Assembly (NCBI GenBank): GCA_021292105.1
Contig: CM037869.1
Location: 31,356,008 to 31,420,007 of the forward strand
Length of the DNA: 64,000 bases
Reading direction: 5' to 3'
From: Anadara kagoshimensis
Lineage: Eukaryota > Mollusca > Bivalvia > Arcoida > Arcidae
Both the position numbers and the translations under genes were made by a program. The notes under the pieces were generated by a model. It worked only from the letters and a program-made list of their open reading frames with translations. It was not told where the DNA came from and ran no database searches. Positions 61,101 through 64,000 of this stretch are shown piece by piece (position 1 is the first letter of the stretch; every line of letters starts with the position of its first letter).

Positions 61101-61209
61101 ACCAGAGTACCATGAATTCTACAAATCTTTGACATCTAGAACAACCATAAAAGACAAACTGCCAGATCCAGATATTGAAGAAATAGAAGAAGAGAGTGAC
61201 CTGGAATAG
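58173..61209 (+). pseudogene. OTU-domain plus DDE/D-type transposase gene with four frame changes
   Basis: The N-terminus is acidic and Ser-rich (58173-58500). An OTU cysteine-protease-like domain follows: KGDGNCFFQAA at 58702-58730 with the Asp and Cys, and EHYDGCVH near 59090 with the His. Then comes an AT-hook (VGRPTGSK, near 59330) and a Cys region (CSKCKQKC). The transposase-like core has SFP...HYCRKDSQR, FHLPKKDQCNVC, a first Asp at TFDL (60304), a second at SDNCTGQNRN (60534) and an acidic EQGHTQMECDSMHSAIE block (60640). A basic GRPGERTKDLPRL lies near 60990. Frame changes lie at an A-run near 58490, a T-run near 58808, near 60310 right after the first Asp, and near 60790, so the gene is inactive but recently so. 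Confidence 0.7.
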
Positions 61210-62085
61210 TGGAGTGGCAACATTTAAAATTTAACTTTGAATCTTGTCTTTTAATTTATTAATGAGATTCTATGTGATATTTTCAATAAATTTAGATACA
61301 ACAGTTTTATGATATATTGTAAAGGATATACAAGTTAAAAAAAAACAAAAAGAACAAACAAACAAAAACTGAGGAAACTTAAAAATCCAATGATATTAAA
61401 GGAAACTTTATACTAATCGGATATATATCAACTAAATTTTTGATGTAAGTACATTTTTCCTTTCCAAAGAACTTATGAAACAGAAAATCCCTTATGAAAA
61501 ATACTTTTAAAAAATAAGTTAATCACTGTCACAATCATATACTGTTTATTGATATGTTGTTAACATAATATTTTAATTTTGTTAGATTATTATACACATT
61601 CAAAAACAAAGTATTTAGATGTACGTGTTTGTAGCATGCGGTTTTGTGTAAAACTCTATTTAATTTAACTTATGCCACACTCCCTTATCTGTTGGTAACA
61701 CTTAATAGCCAATAAAACCTTCATAATGTTCACAGGTTTAACACATGCTACAGTATCATATCTACTGATACAGTATTGGTGACTGTATTGTTTGTTATGA
61801 TAAGAACTCGTTTATTTTTACCACATGACCTTATCTGCTGTTAGTAGTGTATGGCAGATAAAATGATACCTTACACTGGAGGATAATTATGCCATAAGAA
61901 AATATCATGTATGTTGTTAAATTTTATTAATACCTATGTATTTACAATTTTCACATTTTCACATCATAAATATAAATAATTTTTGCTTAAAATAAAACTG
62001 TAAAATCAGATCTATCAGTATGTTTAATATTTTAAAAATTTGAATAAACTTACAATTGACCTCATTGCTGATTGTTTATTTTGGA
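61210..62085. other. Transposon 3' non-coding region
   Basis: Poly(A)-signal-like aataaa at about 61284. No gene seen. Confidence 0.5.
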
Positions 62086-62113
62086 GATACTTGGTTGTGG
62101 CATTTAACCCACG

Positions 62114-62117
62114 AAAT
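62114..62117. repeat. 4-bp target duplication (right)
   Basis: aaat, followed by the remainder of the interrupted tandem unit. Confidence 0.6.
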
Positions 62118-62525
62118 ACCATTACATGTGAAATAATCAAGACATTCATTGAACACGCATCTTCCGAAAAAGGGGGTATGTATGTTATAAGATAACTAAT
62201 AAATCTATTTGCAATTAATCTACATGTATTTATTTTAATTACCAAATATAAAATACACAAATCAAACGTATATGTCCTAATCTCCAAAGTGCATAAGCGA
62301 ATACCTTGTCTTGATAGAATGTATCATACGCAAGCGTAAAAACATTACAAAATTCAAATCAATGCACAAAGAAAACGCTCAGATTCAAAATACAACTAAA
62401 GAGTACATTATGAAAACTTATATAGGACAACGTCAATATTTACATAAGTTGTACTGTCCGTGATTATAACAATAATATTGACGATAACGATCTGATCTAC
62501 AGTCATTAAACTTTAAACTAAATTG

Positions 62526-62551
62526 GCTCTCTCTCTCTCTCTCTCTCTCTC
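62526..62551. repeat. (CT)n microsatellite
   Basis: About 12 units. Confidence 0.9.
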
Positions 62552-62695
62552 ATAGTACTTGCACACGAACGCTATCTACTTTTTACATCACCTTTAACAA
62601 ACATCAAATACATTAAAACATACTTTAGGAGTGAAAGTTCAATCATTATAAATGAACTATTAAAAACCCATATATCTAAATATTTCAACTTCAAG

Positions 62696-62697
<2 letters not shown>

Positions 62698-62729
<32 letters not shown>
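62698..62729. repeat. (CA)n microsatellite
   Basis: About 16 units, 45 bp from the next exon's 3' end. Confidence 0.9.
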
Positions 62730-62731
<2 letters not shown>

Positions 62732-62774
62732 AAGGAATGAAATGAAAGTTTAACCTTTAAAGAAAAAAATTAGG

Positions 62775-63328
62775 CTACTCTTTATAGTTTACTCTGGAGA
62801 CTCTACGCAGCCAATAACTGTCTGTGCTGGAATCAGAAGACGAACGAGCAGACTGAAATGATGATGATGAAGATGACGTAGAGGGACGTGCGGTATCAGG
62901 GGATGTAAAGCTTTGAAATGACGATGAGCGAAGGACTTTAGCATGATGAGGAGTACTCTGTGTCGGTGTGCTTGGTGTAGATGAAGCAGGACGAACTGGT
63001 GTAGCAGGACGAGCAGGTGTAGCAGGGCGAACTGGTGTAGCAGGACGAGCAGGTGTAGCAGGACGAACTGGTGTAGCAGGACGAGCAGGTGTAGCAGGAC
63101 GAGCAGGTGTAGCAGGACGAACTGGTGTAGCAGGACGAGCAGGTGTAGCAGGACGAACTGGTGTAGCAGGACGAGCAGGTGTAGCAGGACGAACTGGTAT
63201 AGCAGGACGAGCAGGTGTAGCAGGACGATCAGGTTGTGCTGGAGCAGGTTGTGGACGAGTCCTAGTCCAAATATAATTACAGATGGCGATGATAATGGAC
63301 ACCAAAGTCGCCATACTTATAGGCACAA
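62775..63328 (-). CDS. Membrane-protein exon with 18-bp minisatellite tail
   Basis: Read on the minus strand, the exon likely starts after the acceptor ctaattattacag (phase 1), although the frame is open to a Met at 63383. It encodes one hydrophobic segment (PISMATLVSIIIAICNYIW), an Arg/Pro-rich start and about 14 copies of a 6-residue unit (PATPAR/PATPVR, alternating). A Ser-rich tail follows, ending in SRVNYKE. By the positive-inside rule the repeat tail would be cytoplasmic. I do not recognise the family. It is probably the 3' exon of a type I membrane protein whose upstream exons lie outside the window. Confidence 0.5.
62984..63236. repeat. 18-bp coding minisatellite (36-bp higher order)
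   Basis: ggtgtagcaggacgagca alternates with ggtgtagcaggacgaact; about 14 copies, nearly identical. Copy number is likely variable between individuals. Confidence 0.9.
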
Positions 63329-63537
63329 CTGTAATAATTAGAAAATTGAACACAATTAATAACAAAACAATAGATAATAACATTCAAATATTTGGGAACA
63401 ATCTGCAATAATTAAACTCTTAATGTACTCCTACAATTATTTTTATTACACAATTATTTATATAAATATCGCAGGGTTTTTTTTTTTAACTTTATTAAAG
63501 GAAAGCGTCTTAGGTATACGGTAATATCAAAAAGCTC

Positions 63538-63971
63538 TTATACGTATATTTCCTTAATATTTTGTGTTTTCGCTTGATATAAAGTTATCACATCATTTGG
63601 GTTTTCTATACCAAAATTATACTCTGTAAAACGTAAAGGTATTTTCTTATTTCGTCTTCTCGTGATAGAAACAACAACAACTATTGTAGTCAGTATAAGA
63701 ATTGGAATGCTTAATAATGACAGATATTTCAAATTAGTGTTTACTTCCGAAAAATTTACAGTGTTATTTCTATGTAAATTAGTTCTATTTTGATACATAC
63801 CAATAATGATAGTCAACTTGTTGGTCGAATAAGAAGCTGTTATGCTGGGAATAGTCGAGGGGTGTGAGGTTGCGTCAGTTGTTTCAGTGGAAGTGTCAGA
63901 GGATGGTGAAGTGGTGGCATCAGACTGACGGGAAGAGGAAGTGCTGGTGGTTGAGGTCGTGTCAAATACGC
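63538..63971 (-). CDS. Type I membrane-protein exon with Ser/Thr-rich stalk
   Basis: The exon follows the acceptor cttatttttcag at 63972 (phase 1) and is open to a stop at 63538. It encodes a Ser/Thr-rich, mucin-like segment of about 45 aa (TTSTTSTSSSRQSD...), two N-glycosylation sites (NRT, NNT), a transmembrane helix (LLSIPILILTTIVVVVSI) and a basic stop-transfer RRRNKK. A 38-aa cytoplasmic tail follows. Upstream ectodomain exons would lie beyond the window. It shares phase and general plan with the exon at 62775-63328. Confidence 0.55.
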
Positions 63972-64000
63972 CTGAAAAATAAGATATTTCATCAATTGTT

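Larger units (their letters stand above)
57351..62113 (+). mobile_element. TIR DNA transposon encoding OTU plus transposase, 4.8 kb
   Basis: The left end is CGTGGGGTTAATGCCACAAC; the right end is its inverse (GGTTGTGGCATTTAACCCACG), about 28 bp with a few mismatches. Flanking aaat duplications (57347-57350, 62114-62117) fit a 4-bp target duplication. The minisatellite unit that was split continues after the right end (accattacatgtgaaataatc), which confirms the borders. A 4-bp duplication fits the Sola superfamily among others; the family assignment is open. Confidence 0.8.

Noticed and set aside
62968-63276. Long open frame on the plus strand with GVAGRA/GVAGRT repeats
   Set aside because: It is the antisense of the 18-bp minisatellite, which is open in several frames simply because the unit length is a multiple of three. 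The minus strand has the membrane segment and splice acceptor.

Overview
The window is AT-rich eukaryotic DNA from a repeat-laden invertebrate genome, most likely a bivalve mollusc. The clues are pearl/CvA-like elements with central tandem arrays and ends reading ...caggtgagctaa, the molluscan 'gattgattgattggggtttaacgtcc' dispersed repeat, spliced Polinton (Maverick) genes, an L1/Tx1-type LINE and a long PIN-like plus CXC protein. Ordinary host genes are almost absent. Candidates are a small two-exon F-box gene (4568-5324), an NHL/TRIM-like exon remnant (38178-38323) and membrane-protein exons at the right edge (62775-63971).

Layout. 1-3476: the 3' part of a long uninterrupted gene with an XPG/FEN1-like nuclease domain and a Cys-rich CXC tail, entering from the left and probably transposon-related. 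3.5-7.6 kb: F-box exons and small repeats. 7.7-24 kb: a nested complex. A PIF/Harbinger transposase gene (minus strand) was hit by an L1 LINE (8831-15199, 10-bp target duplication cccgccaatt) and, about 220 bp away, by a Polinton (15425-23956, 6-bp target duplication tccata). The Polinton itself holds two pearl-like elements and a hAT-type zinc-finger fossil. The L1 ORF1 carries an IMPACT/UPF0029-like domain at its C-terminus. 24.8-25.8 kb: a decayed Tc1/mariner copy with full TIRs and TA target sites. 26.5-28.4 kb: a C2H2-encoding element ending in a G-run and an LTR-like block. 28.7-30.1 kb: a tandem array of an exon-like unit. 30.9-34.9 kb: a heavily decayed second Polinton that starts with a four-copy tandem C2H2 exon. 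34.9-41 kb: relatives of the C2H2 element, plus an eight-copy minisatellite of about 121 bp. 44.5-56.5 kb: a third, far more complete Polinton with a PC4-like protein, chromo-integrase, capsid proteins, protease, packaging ATPase, protein-primed PolB and a zinc-finger protein. 57351-62113: a DNA transposon with about 28-bp TIRs and aaat duplications whose product joins an OTU protease-like domain, an AT-hook and a DDE/D-type transposase domain, with four frame changes. 62.7-64 kb: Ser/Thr-rich membrane-protein exons on the minus strand.

The window is therefore mostly layers of mobile elements. Target duplications and TIRs allow several insertions to be bounded to the base and put in order. 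The most unusual observations are the L1 ORF1-IMPACT domain, the OTU-transposase element, the PC4-like Polinton gene, and two tandem arrays built from exon-like units bounded by splice-like sites. All assignments come from reading motifs by eye; no database search was run.
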